From contig JBEMAQ010000001.1 in assembly GCA_040274725.1 (NCBI GenBank), positions 186,001 to 250,000 of the forward strand: a stretch of DNA of 64,000 bases, in the 5' to 3' direction. Each line of letters begins with the position of its first letter. The first letter of the stretch is position 1. Below, piece by piece: positions 8,529 to 17,884 of this stretch. The notes under the pieces were generated by a model. The model saw only the letters and a list, made by a program, of their open reading frames with translations, was not told the origin of the DNA and searched no databases. Both the position numbers and the translations under genes were made by a program. The DNA is from Solibacillus sp040274725 (GTDB lineage: Bacteria > Bacillota > Bacilli > Bacillales_A > Planococcaceae).

Positions 8529-10490
8529 TTAAATTTCAAAACGTTTAATTGTTTCCTGTAAATCCTGTGCCTGCTTTGTTAATTGTTCGGCCGCAACCGC
8601 CATTTGCTCCATCGAAGCATTTTGCTCCTCTGTTGTCGCTGCGACTTGCTCAACATTATCACTTACCTTTTGTGTTGCTGTCGTAATCGCCATCACAGAT
8701 GACACCGCCTGCTCTTTACGCTGTTGGAGGCTTGCCATTGCGACTTCTGTTTGCTCTACCTTCGCCGCTAGCTCTGTCATCACATCATGAATCGTATCAA
8801 ACATACTGCTCGCTGACTCAATTTGCTTCGTACCTTCTACAACGGCCATACTGCTTGCTTCAATCGACTGATTCGCCACAACACCCGTTTTTTGAATCGT
8901 TGCAACGAGCGATAAAATTTCTCCCGCTGAATCATTTGTTTGCTCAGCAAGCTTACGCACCTCGTCTGCGACAACGGCAAAGCCTTTACCATGCTCACCT
9001 GCACGTGCTGCCTCAATCGATGCATTCAGTGAAAGTAAATTTGTTTGATCGGCAATGCCACTTATAACTTGGCTAAAACTATGAATTTCATTTGCTACCG
9101 CAATCAGCTCATTAAAATTATGCGTTGTCTCTTTTGAGCTTGCCGTAATTTGCTGCATTTGTGTCATCACATCGGTCATCACGGCAACACCTTCGTTTGT
9201 TTGCTGCTCTGCTGTTGTGGACGCTTGCTTTACTTCATTCATATTATTAGCAATTTGTGTGACCTCATCACCCATTTCTGTCACAACCTGCTCCACATGC
9301 TGCGCAGAATGTAATTGCTCGCGTGTTTCATCTGCCACAAGCTGAATATTATCCACCACTTGATGAATCGATTGCACGTTTTCCTCAATGCTTGCTGACA
9401 CGTCTGCTGAAAAGGCATTTAATTTGTCTGATGTATCATCGACAGAACGAATCATATCCTTTAGCCCACTCGTCATATTATTGAAACTTGCACTTAATTG
9501 GCCTATCTCGTCCTCGCTACGAATCTCGACACGGTCCTTTAAATTCCCCTCAGCAACCTTTTCCGCAAACGCTGTAATCGTTTTCAGCGGGTTCAAAAAC
9601 TTCGTCATAATCCCATAGAAAATCGCCATTAATAAAAGGATACAAGCCGTATTTAACAAAGTTACAGGTAAAATCACGTCATAAAACGCTTTTTTCACTT
9701 CACTATGCGCATAAAGCGAGCCGATTTGCCAATTCATTTGCTCGTTATAATAGCGATTCATATAAATTTTTTCGCCATTTTGCTCAGACTCTATGTATGT
9801 ATTATCTATAAATTCCTGATAAAACGAAACGTCTGTCACTGATTCATTTTGTTCATATTTCGGGTGATATAATACGTTTCCTTGATGATCAAATACAAAT
9901 GCGTACCCTTTTTCACCAATCGTAATTGTTGATACGAGGTCCTCTAAAAATGCTAAATCCAAATCAAGTGTTACAACTCCGTTACCATTCTTCATGGCCT
10001 TTGAAACACCGACAATCAATTTCCCTGTAATTGCATCGACATATGGGTTTGTAACTAGTACTTGTCCTGGATTTTCTTTTGCCTCGATAAACCAATCGCG
10101 CGTATTCGAATTATAGTCCGACGCAAGTGTTAACTTCTCTGACGAATACAAAATTTTATCTCCGTCAAATGCAATATGTAACCCTAACACACCATCTATA
10201 CTACTAGCCTTTAACTTCAGCTCACGCTCAAGTTTTACTCTTTCTTCAGGTGTTTGCACACGATGTATCTCATCCGCGGTATTTTCAACAAGTGCAATGG
10301 GCGTCGCTAAATGACTTTCCAAAAACGCATTTAGAAACTGTACTTTTTCTACCGTTTCCTGTTGTAAAATATCCTTTACCTCGCTCTTAAAAAATTGCAA
10401 TGTTGTATAGGTCGTGCCAGCCATAACAACCGTCAGCGCAATACACATTAAAGCGATTAATTTGACGCGGATTGATAATTTTTTAAACAT
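8529..10490 (-). CDS. methyl-accepting chemotaxis protein, transmembrane
   Basis: A 653-residue chemoreceptor. It has a transmembrane helix (about residues 11-33), a dCache-type extracytoplasmic sensor (including TITIGEKGYAFVFDHQGNVL) to about residue 275, a second helix, HAMP, and the cytoplasmic signalling domain with ADQTNLLSLNASIEAARAGE and FAVVADEVRKLAEQT. The start at 10490 follows TAGGAGGATACAT. The sensor resembles amino-acid or organic-acid dCache receptors, but the ligand is unknown. It is divergent in sequence from the receptor at 3204-5201, so this is not a recent duplication. Confidence 0.92.
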   Translation of the reverse strand: MFKKLSIRVKLIALMCIALTVVMAGTTYTTLQFFKSEVKDILQQETVEKVQFLNAFLESHLATPIALVENTADEIHRVQTPEERVKLERELKLKASSIDGVLGLHIAFDGDKILYSSEKLTLASDYNSNTRDWFIEAKENPGQVLVTNPYVDAITGKLIVGVSKAMKNGNGVVTLDLDLAFLEDLVSTITIGEKGYAFVFDHQGNVLYHPKYEQNESVTDVSFYQEFIDNTYIESEQNGEKIYMNRYYNEQMNWQIGSLYAHSEVKKAFYDVILPVTLLNTACILLLMAIFYGIMTKFLNPLKTITAFAEKVAEGNLKDRVEIRSEDEIGQLSASFNNMTSGLKDMIRSVDDTSDKLNAFSADVSASIEENVQSIHQVVDNIQLVADETREQLHSAQHVEQVVTEMGDEVTQIANNMNEVKQASTTAEQQTNEGVAVMTDVMTQMQQITASSKETTHNFNELIAVANEIHSFSQVISGIADQTNLLSLNASIEAARAGEHGKGFAVVADEVRKLAEQTNDSAGEILSLVATIQKTGVVANQSIEASSMAVVEGTKQIESASSMFDTIHDVMTELAAKVEQTEVAMASLQQRKEQAVSSVMAITTATQKVSDNVEQVAATTEEQNASMEQMAVAAEQLTKQAQDLQETIKRFEI

Positions 10491-10641
10491 ATGTATCCTC
10501 CTAATTAACTTCAAAATCAACCTTCGAATTATAGACTAAATTTACTAATTCCTTCAATATGATAGTATAAATTTCACTATAAATGGTATTATAAAATACA
10601 AATCTTACACAATATGCGAATTTTAAATATGAAGAAATTAA

Positions 10642-10683
10642 AAATAGCTACATAGCCAAGCAGTTTGGCTACGTAGCTATTTT
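10642..10683. terminator. bidirectional terminator-like hairpin
   Basis: Eighteen-base arms with a single mismatch (AAATAGCTACATAGCCAA / TTGGCTACGTAGCTATTT) around a 4-base loop. It stands between the birA terminator and the chemoreceptor promoter, with T-rich tails on both sides. Confidence 0.65.
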
Positions 10684-10765
10684 CATTCATAATGCCAGCT
10701 TAGTTGACTTTACTCAAAATCTAGACATAAAAGCGCCAAACTTCACACCTTTTGACATTTTAAAA

Positions 10766-10800
10766 AAGCTGCACGTACGCTTTTGCATACGTGCAGCTTT
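10766..10800 (-). terminator. terminator of the dapB-to-birA operon
   Basis: A long stem (AAGCTGCACGTA / TACGTGCAGCTT) beginning at the birA stop codon, followed on the minus strand by TTTTTTA. Together with the hairpin at 10642-10683 it forms a double termination zone. Confidence 0.85.
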
Positions 10801-11783
10801 TATACTAACTCAATATCCGCGGAATACACCCCGACAACCTCACCATCCGCACGGCGAATTTGCAGCACGCCCTGCTCGGTAATCGCAATGGCCTCCCCTT
10901 CAATGACCTCACGCGTCGTCGTGGCCTTTACCTGCTTGCCAATCGTGCCGGATGCCTCTTCCCATAGCTCTTTTATGCGACCAAAGCCGTGCTTCACATA
11001 ATAATCGCTGTAATGCTCCAAAAAGTACAGGAAATTCGCCGTCAATAACACGCGGTCTACGGTCTGACCTTCCTCAATCGCTAGTGACGTCGCAATGTGC
11101 TGCAGCTCTTCTGGGAAATCTGCCCGCTCGTGATTGACGTTGATCCCAATCCCAATAAGTAACGCTTGTACACGGTCTGTCTCGGCAATCATTTCCGTCA
11201 AAATCCCTGTCGTCTTCAGGCCGTTAATTAAAATATCATTCGGCCATTTAATAACAGGTGTAAAGTTTTTAAACATTGCTTTCATGGCATTGACCGCCGC
11301 AACCGCGGTCACAAGTGTAAACTGCGGTGCCTGGTGCGGTAAAATATCTGGGCGAATAATGACGGTCATCCAAATGCCCTTGCCCTTTGCCGAATCCCAC
11401 GGACGAAGCATGCGCCCACGCCCCGCTGTTTGTGTATCGGCAATGATGACCGTCCCGTCTGGTGCACCGTCTCTTACTAGCTCATGTGCAATAAGCTGTG
11501 TCGACTCGACCTCATCATAAAAATGCGCCTGCTGACCGAAGCGTTTCGTCTTCAAAAACGTCTTTAGCTGTGCAAAATCAAGACGGTCTGGAATGCTTGT
11601 TAACAAATAGCCTTTCTTTTTCACCGTTTCAAAGGTATAGCCTTCTTCTTGCAGTTGCTGAATATGCTTCCAAACCGCTGTGCGTGACACACCGAGCTCA
11701 TCTGCTAGCTGCTGACCCGAAATTGGCTCATCCTGTACAGTTAAAAAACGCTGTAGTATTTTATCTTTCATCGTTAAATTCAT
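10800..11783 (-). CDS. birA: biotin-protein ligase and biotin operon repressor
   Basis: A 327-residue bifunctional protein. It has an N-terminal winged helix-turn-helix (ISGQQLADELGVSRTAVWKHI, residues 21-41), a biotin/ATP-binding ligase domain with GRGRMLRPW (residues 121-129) and KWPNDILI, and a C-terminal SH3-like domain. It biotinylates carboxylases and should repress biotin genes elsewhere. The start at 11783 gives 20 residues before ISGQ, matching B. subtilis BirA, and AAAGGA lies upstream. It overlaps the 3' end of cca by 23 bases. Confidence 0.95.
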   Translation of the reverse strand: MNLTMKDKILQRFLTVQDEPISGQQLADELGVSRTAVWKHIQQLQEEGYTFETVKKKGYLLTSIPDRLDFAQLKTFLKTKRFGQQAHFYDEVESTQLIAHELVRDGAPDGTVIIADTQTAGRGRMLRPWDSAKGKGIWMTVIIRPDILPHQAPQFTLVTAVAAVNAMKAMFKNFTPVIKWPNDILINGLKTTGILTEMIAETDRVQALLIGIGINVNHERADFPEELQHIATSLAIEEGQTVDRVLLTANFLYFLEHYSDYYVKHGFGRIKELWEEASGTIGKQVKATTTREVIEGEAIAITEQGVLQIRRADGEVVGVYSADIELV

Positions 11784-12927
11784 GTAAAAACCAATCCTTT
11801 AGTCGCTCGACATTATTGTCTAGTGTACCCGTTACAACACCGTGTAGCGCCGCAGTAAGTGCTGTCTTCATCCACGGGCCACGCTTGTCGCCCGCCCACT
11901 GTAGGAGATGCTGACCAGAAATCGCCAGCTCACTCTTTTGCTGAATGGGTAGACTGCTTTTGCGCTCAGCAATTGTCGCTAGCGGAAATGCCGGTTGCTG
12001 ACCTTGCCATGTTCTCATTAAATACGCCGCGTGCAACACCTCTAGCTCAAACAAAAAATAATCCCAGTCACACCAGCCGCGCTCAAGTGCCTCGGCCGCT
12101 TGTAACGTTTGTGTGACAAATAATTTATCTTTATTTGAGCAACGGTACTGCTGCATAAGGGACGCGTCACTGCTCACGTAGCAAAAATACGCCCAGCCAA
12201 CTAAGCGCTTGTCTGTTTGCACGAGCTGCCACTGTTGCGGGTCAAACCTACCGGGTAAATGCTCAGCTAAATGGCTATCCACTAGCGCCTCCATGCCGCG
12301 TGCTACGTAGTCACCGCACCACAACTTCGATAGCTCGACCTGCACACGCTCGACAGCAATTTGTGCAATCGTCGCCGCATGCGTCTGCATCGCTGCAAGT
12401 GTTTGTTCTTCAATCGTAAAGCCGAGCTGGCTGCAAAAGCGCACCGCACGCAGCATGCGCAGTGCGTCTTCACGAAAACGCTCGTCGGCATGACCGACTG
12501 CGCAAATGATACCTGCATCTAAGTCTTTTCTACCACCGTATAAATCAATGAACTCGTCATTCTGATTTAACGCCATGGCATTCATCGTAAAATCACGGCG
12601 CTGCATATCCTCAGCTAGTGAACGGACAAACACCACCTCATCTGGCCTACGATGATCGCTATATGTCGACTCTGTGCGATATGTCGTCACCTCAATCGGC
12701 TCGCCTGCATCCAGCACAAGTACCGTCCCGTGCTCAATGCCGACATCGACTGTCTGCTTGAAAATCGCCTTTACCTCCGTCGGCAAAGCGCTCGTCGCCA
12801 CATCCACATCACTACTCGCTTTATTTAAATAATAATCACGAACCGCGCCGCCAACAATGACTGCCTCATAGCCCGCCGCCTCAATTGCTGTAATTACTTG
12901 GCGGGCTGCCTGCCACTCACTTTTCAT
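11761..12927 (-). CDS. cca: CCA-adding tRNA nucleotidyltransferase
   Basis: A 388-residue class II nucleotidyltransferase that completes or repairs the CCA end of tRNAs. The active site has GGAVRD (residues 26-31) and the metal-binding DVD (40-42), followed by RRDFTMNAMA and the RRA-like segment EDALRMLRAVRF. It overlaps bshA by four bases (ATGA). Order bshA-cca-birA is as in B. subtilis. Confidence 0.96.
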   Translation of the reverse strand: MKSEWQAARQVITAIEAAGYEAVIVGGAVRDYYLNKASSDVDVATSALPTEVKAIFKQTVDVGIEHGTVLVLDAGEPIEVTTYRTESTYSDHRRPDEVVFVRSLAEDMQRRDFTMNAMALNQNDEFIDLYGGRKDLDAGIICAVGHADERFREDALRMLRAVRFCSQLGFTIEEQTLAAMQTHAATIAQIAVERVQVELSKLWCGDYVARGMEALVDSHLAEHLPGRFDPQQWQLVQTDKRLVGWAYFCYVSSDASLMQQYRCSNKDKLFVTQTLQAAEALERGWCDWDYFLFELEVLHAAYLMRTWQGQQPAFPLATIAERKSSLPIQQKSELAISGQHLLQWAGDKRGPWMKTALTAALHGVVTGTLDNNVERLKDWFLHEFNDER

Positions 12928-14060
12928 ACCTTTACTGCCACCAGTCGCTCATATAATTTTTCGTATTGTGCAATCACTTTATCTTCATGGAATTTTTGCT
13001 CAACCGCTTCCATCGCGGCTAAGCGGAACTGTGCGAGCTTGTCATCGTCCATTAATAATTCGATCGCAAACTTCGCCACCGCATTCGTATCACCGAGCGG
13101 CACAATATAGCCATCTTTGCCGTGCTCAATGACTTCTGGAATGCCACCAATATTCGTTCCAATCCCTGGCACACCACACGCCATTGCCTCAAGTAGCACC
13201 AGACCGAACGATTCCTTCTCGGATAACAGCAGTTTCAGATCACTAATCGCAAACAATTCTGCGATATTTTCCTGCTTCCCTAAAAAGAGCACGTCCTTTT
13301 TGTAAGGCGATGCTTTCACCATTTCCATAATGCGATGCTTTTCAGGACCATCACCGACAAGTAGCAATTTCGCTGGCATGGCCGCGCGAATTTTCATAAA
13401 TGACTCGACAATGTCCGGCAAGTTTTTGATTTTACGGAAGTTCGATACGTGAATAATGACACGCTCGTCCTCGCGAATACCAAACTGCGCCTTTAAATCA
13501 CCAGGCGCTAGCGGTCTAAACACATTGCCATCGACAAAATTATAAATCGTATCAATTGGCGCTACTGTGTCAATTAAATCATAGGTTTGTTGCTTTAATG
13601 AATTAGACACGGTTGTTACCGCATCTGAACGGTCAATGCCGTATTTTATTGCTTGAGCAAGCGTCGAATCTTCACCGAGTACCGAAATATCTGTCCCATG
13701 AAGCGTTGTAACAATTTTAAAGTCTTCGCCACTCATCTCACGAGCTAGCACCGCACATACCGCATGCGGAATCGCATAATGCACATGCAAAATGTCTAGC
13801 CCTTCTTCTTTAATTACATCGGCCATTTTACTTGCTAGGGCGATGTCGTACGGAGGATATTGAAAAACGGAATAATTATTTACTTCAACTTCATGGAAAA
13901 AAACATTCGGATAAATTTTATTTAATCGAAACGGAACGCTTGATGTAATAAAATGAATTTCGTGACCTCGCTCCGCTAACATCTTGCCAAGCTCTGTTGC
14001 TATAACACCTGAACCACCCACTGTTGGATAGCATGTAATACCAATCTTTAGTCTCTTCAT
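12924..14060 (-). CDS. bshA: N-acetyl-alpha-D-glucosaminyl L-malate synthase (bacillithiol step 1)
   Basis: A 378-residue GT4 glycosyltransferase that joins UDP-GlcNAc and L-malate in bacillithiol synthesis. The N-terminal KIGITCYPTVGGSGVIATEL is diagnostic, and the C-terminal domain has EKESFGLVLLEAMACG, with the EX7E motif. ATG 14060 gives MKRLKIGITC, the same length as B. subtilis BshA; ATG 14066, two codons upstream, is an alternative. In B. subtilis the deacetylase gene bshB1 lies between mgsA and bshA; here only about 20 bases separate them. Confidence 0.95.
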   Translation of the reverse strand: MKRLKIGITCYPTVGGSGVIATELGKMLAERGHEIHFITSSVPFRLNKIYPNVFFHEVEVNNYSVFQYPPYDIALASKMADVIKEEGLDILHVHYAIPHAVCAVLAREMSGEDFKIVTTLHGTDISVLGEDSTLAQAIKYGIDRSDAVTTVSNSLKQQTYDLIDTVAPIDTIYNFVDGNVFRPLAPGDLKAQFGIREDERVIIHVSNFRKIKNLPDIVESFMKIRAAMPAKLLLVGDGPEKHRIMEMVKASPYKKDVLFLGKQENIAELFAISDLKLLLSEKESFGLVLLEAMACGVPGIGTNIGGIPEVIEHGKDGYIVPLGDTNAVAKFAIELLMDDDKLAQFRLAAMEAVEQKFHEDKVIAQYEKLYERLVAVKV

Positions 14061-14084
14061 CCTCATGTCTTCCTTTCCCTGTCG

Positions 14085-14489
14085 TTAATTTCTTCTTTCT
14101 TGAATTAAACGCCAATCCACAAAGCCTTGCTCAAGCCCTTTTAGTAAAATCTCTGCTGTCCCCATATTCGTTGCAAGCGGAATATGGTACAAATCACAAA
14201 GACGAACAAGTGCTGTCACGTCCGGCTCATGCGGCTGTGCTGTTAATGGATCACGGAAGAAAAATACCATGTCCATGTCATCATTTGCAATCATGGCACC
14301 AATTTGCTGATCTCCACCAAGTGGACCTGAGCGGAACCGTGTGACAGGTAGCTCTGTTGCTTCACTTATTAGCAGTCCTGTTGTGCCCGTCGCATATAAA
14401 TCATGCTCCGCCAAAATGCTTCGGTACGCAATCGCAATCTGGACTAAATTGTCCTTCTTTTTGTCATGTGCAATTAATGCAATTTTCAT
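14085..14489 (-). CDS. mgsA: methylglyoxal synthase
   Basis: A 134-residue enzyme converting dihydroxyacetone phosphate to methylglyoxal, a bypass relieving sugar-phosphate stress. The phosphate-binding TGTTG and SGPLGGDQQIG (residues 54-64, with catalytic Asp60), and LTAQPHEPDV, are all present. The start at 14489 (MKIALIAHDKKK) matches the family and has GGAATGA upstream. It lies 18 bases after dapB in the same operon. Confidence 0.96.
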   Translation of the reverse strand: MKIALIAHDKKKDNLVQIAIAYRSILAEHDLYATGTTGLLISEATELPVTRFRSGPLGGDQQIGAMIANDDMDMVFFFRDPLTAQPHEPDVTALVRLCDLYHIPLATNMGTAEILLKGLEQGFVDWRLIQERRN

Positions 14490-14507
14490 TAACGTCATTC
14501 CATTCTA

Positions 14508-15305
14508 TTATATGATATTTTCAAGACCATATACTAATTTTTCCATTTTCATAACTTCTTCTACGCAAAATGCGACACCGCTCATGAAGCTGCCACGGTT
14601 CAATGAATCATGACGAATTGTGAGTAGCTGTCCGTCACCGCCGAACAATACTTGCTGATGTGCAACTAAACCTGGTAAGCGTACCGAATGAATTTTCATC
14701 CCTTCAAAGTCCGCACCGCGCGCACCGGCATATGTTTCCTTTTCATTCGGATGCCCCTGCGTCTTCTCTGCACGCGCTTCTGCAATCATTTGTGCTGTTT
14801 TTAAGCCTGTTCCTGAAGGGGCATCAAGCTTTCTGTCATGGTGCATTTCAATAATTTCAATGTCTGGTAAATATTTTGCCGCCTCTCGCGCGAACTTCAT
14901 CATTAAAATCGCACCAATCGCAAAGTTTGGCGCAATAATGCAGCCTAAGCTCTTTGTCGCTGCAAGCTCTGTTAACTCAGCTAACTGCGCATCTGTAAAG
15001 CCTGTTGTGCCAATAACAGGACGTACATTATGTAAAAGTGCCTGTTTTGTATGCTCATATACTGCTTCAGGATTTGTTAAATCAATTAATACATCCGGCT
15101 GCGTCTTCTCTACTAGCTCCGTAAAATCTGTGAAAATTGGCGCGGTATAATGCGCTGGGAACGTCCCTAAGTCAGCGAGTGTCAAACCTTCTTGCTTATA
15201 ATCAAGCACTGCGACAAGCTCCATCCCGTCACGCTTCATCATTGTATGCACCGCTTCAATTCCCATTTTACCTCGTGCACCAGCAATTGCTACTTTAATT
15301 GTCAT
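14508..15305 (-). CDS. dapB: 4-hydroxy-tetrahydrodipicolinate reductase
   Basis: A 265-residue reductase in the diaminopimelate/lysine pathway, which also feeds dipicolinate for spores. The nucleotide-binding GARGKMG is at residues 9-15, IEMHHDRKLDAPSGT holds the catalytic His and Lys, and the tail has RHDSLNRGSFMSGV. The start at 15305 is chosen because the 28-residue upstream extension does not belong to the family and AAAGGA lies upstream. First gene of dapB-mgsA-bshA-cca-birA. Confidence 0.96.
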   Translation of the reverse strand: MTIKVAIAGARGKMGIEAVHTMMKRDGMELVAVLDYKQEGLTLADLGTFPAHYTAPIFTDFTELVEKTQPDVLIDLTNPEAVYEHTKQALLHNVRPVIGTTGFTDAQLAELTELAATKSLGCIIAPNFAIGAILMMKFAREAAKYLPDIEIIEMHHDRKLDAPSGTGLKTAQMIAEARAEKTQGHPNEKETYAGARGADFEGMKIHSVRLPGLVAHQQVLFGGDGQLLTIRHDSLNRGSFMSGVAFCVEEVMKMEKLVYGLENII

Positions 15306-15505
15306 GTACCTGTTCGTCCTTTCACTTAAACGATTGTTTCGTTTTGTTCGAATCTTATTTTCAAATAATGTAACACTTGAGCGAGCCAATTTTTAGCCTC
15401 TCTTCTTATCGTATCGATTTCGTTATCAGTTGTCAAAACATGAAAAATGCAACATAATGATGCAAACGCTATTCTAGCATTTTTCTGAAAAAAGGAGGCT
15501 TTAAT

Positions 15506-16372
15506 ATGAAGGGAATCAAAATTCAAAACATCCTCGGCATTATGTTCGGCGCTGCCATTTTCAGCTTCGGCTTTGTGCATTTTAATATGCAAAACCAGCT
15601 CGGTGAAGGCGGCTTTAGTGGCATTACGCTGATTCTTTATTTTACGCTAGGCTGGGACCCGGCACTCATGAATTTATTACTTAATATTCCGATGTTCATC
15701 CTCGGTTGGCGCTTACTTGGCAAACGCTCATTTGTTTACACAGTAATCGGTACACTTTCTGTTTCACTGTTCATCAAATTATTCCAAATTTATGAAGTAC
15801 AACTTCATTTACAGGACGATTTGTTATTAGTTGCACTGTTTGCCGGGGTCTTTTTAGGTGTTGGCCTAGGCATTGTATTCCGCTTTGGCGGGACAACAGG
15901 CGGTGTTGATATTATCGCGCGCCTCGTACAAAAATACTTCGGTTGGAGCATGGGGAAAACGATGTTCACGTTTGATTTTTTCGTTATTTTACTCTCATGG
16001 ATCACATTCCTCGACGCGCGGTCGATGATGTATACACTTGTTGCCGTTTACGTATGCGGTCGTGTGATTGATTTTGTACAGGACGGTGCGTACTCAGCAA
16101 AAGGCGCATTTATTATTTCGGCAAAGCCCGACGAGATTGCCGACTTTATTACACAAAAAATGGCGCGCGGTGTAACGGTTTTTGATGGGCACGGGCACTT
16201 CACAAAAGAGCATCGTGACGTACTGTACTGCGTTGTCGCGCGCAATGAACTCGTACGATTAAAATCCATCGTCAACGCCATTGATCCGCATGCTTTTATC
16301 TCGATTATTGACGTGCGAGACGTGTCAGGAGAAGGCTTTACGCTTGATGAAAAAAAACAGCCGATTCACTAA
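15506..16372 (+). CDS. ypjC: YitT/DUF2179 membrane protein (YpjC-type)
   Basis: A 288-residue membrane protein with five or six hydrophobic helices in the first 200 residues (YitT_membrane) and a soluble C-terminal DUF2179 domain (about 210-280: SAKPDEIADFITQ to IIDVRDV). Molecular function is unknown. The start follows AAAAAAGGAGGC. It is divergent from dapB, whereas the ypjC of B. subtilis sits in the same neighbourhood. A paralogue is at 59744-60601 in this window. Confidence 0.88.
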   Translation: MKGIKIQNILGIMFGAAIFSFGFVHFNMQNQLGEGGFSGITLILYFTLGWDPALMNLLLNIPMFILGWRLLGKRSFVYTVIGTLSVSLFIKLFQIYEVQLHLQDDLLLVALFAGVFLGVGLGIVFRFGGTTGGVDIIARLVQKYFGWSMGKTMFTFDFFVILLSWITFLDARSMMYTLVAVYVCGRVIDFVQDGAYSAKGAFIISAKPDEIADFITQKMARGVTVFDGHGHFTKEHRDVLYCVVARNELVRLKSIVNAIDPHAFISIIDVRDVSGEGFTLDEKKQPIH

Positions 16373-16375
16373 AAA

Positions 16376-16474
16376 GGCGCTGGAAAGCCCGAAGTGAAAG
16401 TACATTCTTCAACTTTTACCCGGAGGAGCAGACCACGACCTCGAGGGGCTGCGCGGTTGCCTAGACGTAACGCC
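16376..16474 (+). repeat. structured intergenic repeat, copy A
   Basis: About 100 bases between two convergent genes, closed by GGCG / CGCC. Inside are a hairpin GTGAAAGT / ACTTTTAC (16394-16418) and a second fold around CCTCGAGG. The block 16418-16463 shares, in order, ACCC, AGGA, CAG, CGACCTC, GCGC and TGCCTA with 39741-39789. I do not recognise the family. It is not a simple terminator, since no T-run follows. Confidence 0.5.
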
Positions 16475-16500
16475 AAACTTTATACTTTCTGATAGGTCAA

Positions 16501-16535
16501 AAAAAGCTTGTCGCTACATGTGCGACAAGCTTTTT
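16501..16535. terminator. bidirectional terminator between ypjC and yugP
   Basis: A 14-base perfect stem (AAAAAGCTTGTCGC / GCGACAAGCTTTTT) with a 7-base loop; the A and T ends make it work on both strands. It serves the convergent ypjC and yugP genes. Confidence 0.88.
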
Positions 16536-16536
16536 A

Positions 16537-17211
16537 TTAATCTTCTGAACGCATACCCGTATAAATTAAAATTAAACGAGTAAGCTCCATTACGGCTACC
16601 GCTGCTGCTGCAACGTATGTCATCGCTGCTGCGTTTAACACTTTGCGCGCAGACGACTCCTCGTTATTCCCGATAATACCAAGTGACACCACTTCATCCA
16701 TCGCACGTTTTGATGCATCAAACTCTACTGGTAATGTGACAAGCTGGAAAACAACACCTGCTGCAAGTAACGCAATCCCTAGTAATAAGAAACCTGAACT
16801 TGAAGCAAAAATACCAATCATGACGAAAATCCATGACATATTTGATGAAATATTTGCTGCTGGTACTAATTTCGAGCGTAATGTTAACATTGCATACGCC
16901 TCTGCGTGCTGCATAGCATGTCCTACCTCGTGGGCAGCAACTGCTGTTCCTGCAATTGAACTATTGTAATAATTATCCTCTGATAGTGCAACCGTTTTCG
17001 TTGCTGGATTGTAGTGATCCGCTAAATACCCTTGTGTCGGTACAACACGTACATCTGCTAATCCATGCTGATCCAAAATCATACGCGCTACTTGTGCACC
17101 TGTCATCCCTTTTTGCGAAGGTACTTCAGCAAACTTATTATATGTGCGTTTTACTTTAAATTGCGCATATAATGGCAGCAACATAATGATAATGAAATAA
17201 ATAATATACAT
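16537..17211 (-). CDS. yugP: membrane zinc metallopeptidase, YugP family
   Basis: A 224-residue membrane protein of the neutral zinc metallopeptidase 2 family. The zinc-binding HEVGH is in AAHEVGHAMQHAEAY, with a distal Glu probably in LPVEFDASKRA. There is an N-terminal helix, two central helices and one near the C-terminus. The substrate is unknown. The ATG at 17211 fits the family N-terminus, but a GTG two codons upstream (17217) has better spacing from GGGAG. Confidence 0.85.
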   Translation of the reverse strand: MYIIYFIIIMLLPLYAQFKVKRTYNKFAEVPSQKGMTGAQVARMILDQHGLADVRVVPTQGYLADHYNPATKTVALSEDNYYNSSIAGTAVAAHEVGHAMQHAEAYAMLTLRSKLVPAANISSNMSWIFVMIGIFASSSGFLLLGIALLAAGVVFQLVTLPVEFDASKRAMDEVVSLGIIGNNEESSARKVLNAAAMTYVAAAAVAVMELTRLILIYTGMRSED

Positions 17212-17287
17212 AACCACTTCATTTCTCCCTTTCTCTCTCAAGCTGTCTTATTTTATTTTAAAATTTTTTTACAGTCGTTGCAAATAT

Positions 17288-17884
17288 TCACTCCGTCGAA
17301 TGATTATGCTTTTTCGCAACGAACAACGCGAGTAAAATACAGGCAACGGATAGCCAAAACGTAAAGTAACCAATTTGCGCCGTATAGTCGTAGATAACAC
17401 GGTAAATCGGCATTTGCCCAAATACATAATCAATAACATCATTATGCAGTGTCCAAATTGCGGCAATCACAACATAGCCATACGTAAATCGATACTTTGG
17501 TATATAGAGTAGTGCCTGCACCGCCATTAAACCATGTGAGGCGACAAGCATCCAGCCCAGCCAGCCCAGCTCGCCGTTTTGAATAAATGTCAGTACATTC
17601 ATCACAACAGCCCAAATACCATACTTTACTAATGTAACGAGCGCGAGTACCTCCATGAGCTTAAAGTATTTGCCAAGTAGCCAGCCGACAATTGCAAAGC
17701 AAAAAAATAGGCTAGCAGTTGGGCTATCTGGCACAAACACATAAAACTGCGGCTCTGTGATTGCAAGCTGAGATCCGTACCACACGTATCCGTAAATCGT
17801 ACCAAGTGCATTCACGACTAAAAGTAACCATAAAAAGGCACGCATATTCAGCATATATGAAGCCGTACCAATCAACGTTTGCAT
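17288..17884 (-). CDS. ypjA: DUF1405 membrane protein YpjA
   Basis: A 198-residue polytopic membrane protein with about six helices, matching the DUF1405 family (MLNMRAFLWLLLVVNALGTIYGYVWY at the start). Function is unknown. The start at 17884 follows AAAAAAGGAGGGA. In B. subtilis ypjA also follows qcrC, so the location supports the name. Confidence 0.85.
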   Translation of the reverse strand: MQTLIGTASYMLNMRAFLWLLLVVNALGTIYGYVWYGSQLAITEPQFYVFVPDSPTASLFFCFAIVGWLLGKYFKLMEVLALVTLVKYGIWAVVMNVLTFIQNGELGWLGWMLVASHGLMAVQALLYIPKYRFTYGYVVIAAIWTLHNDVIDYVFGQMPIYRVIYDYTAQIGYFTFWLSVACILLALFVAKKHNHSTE

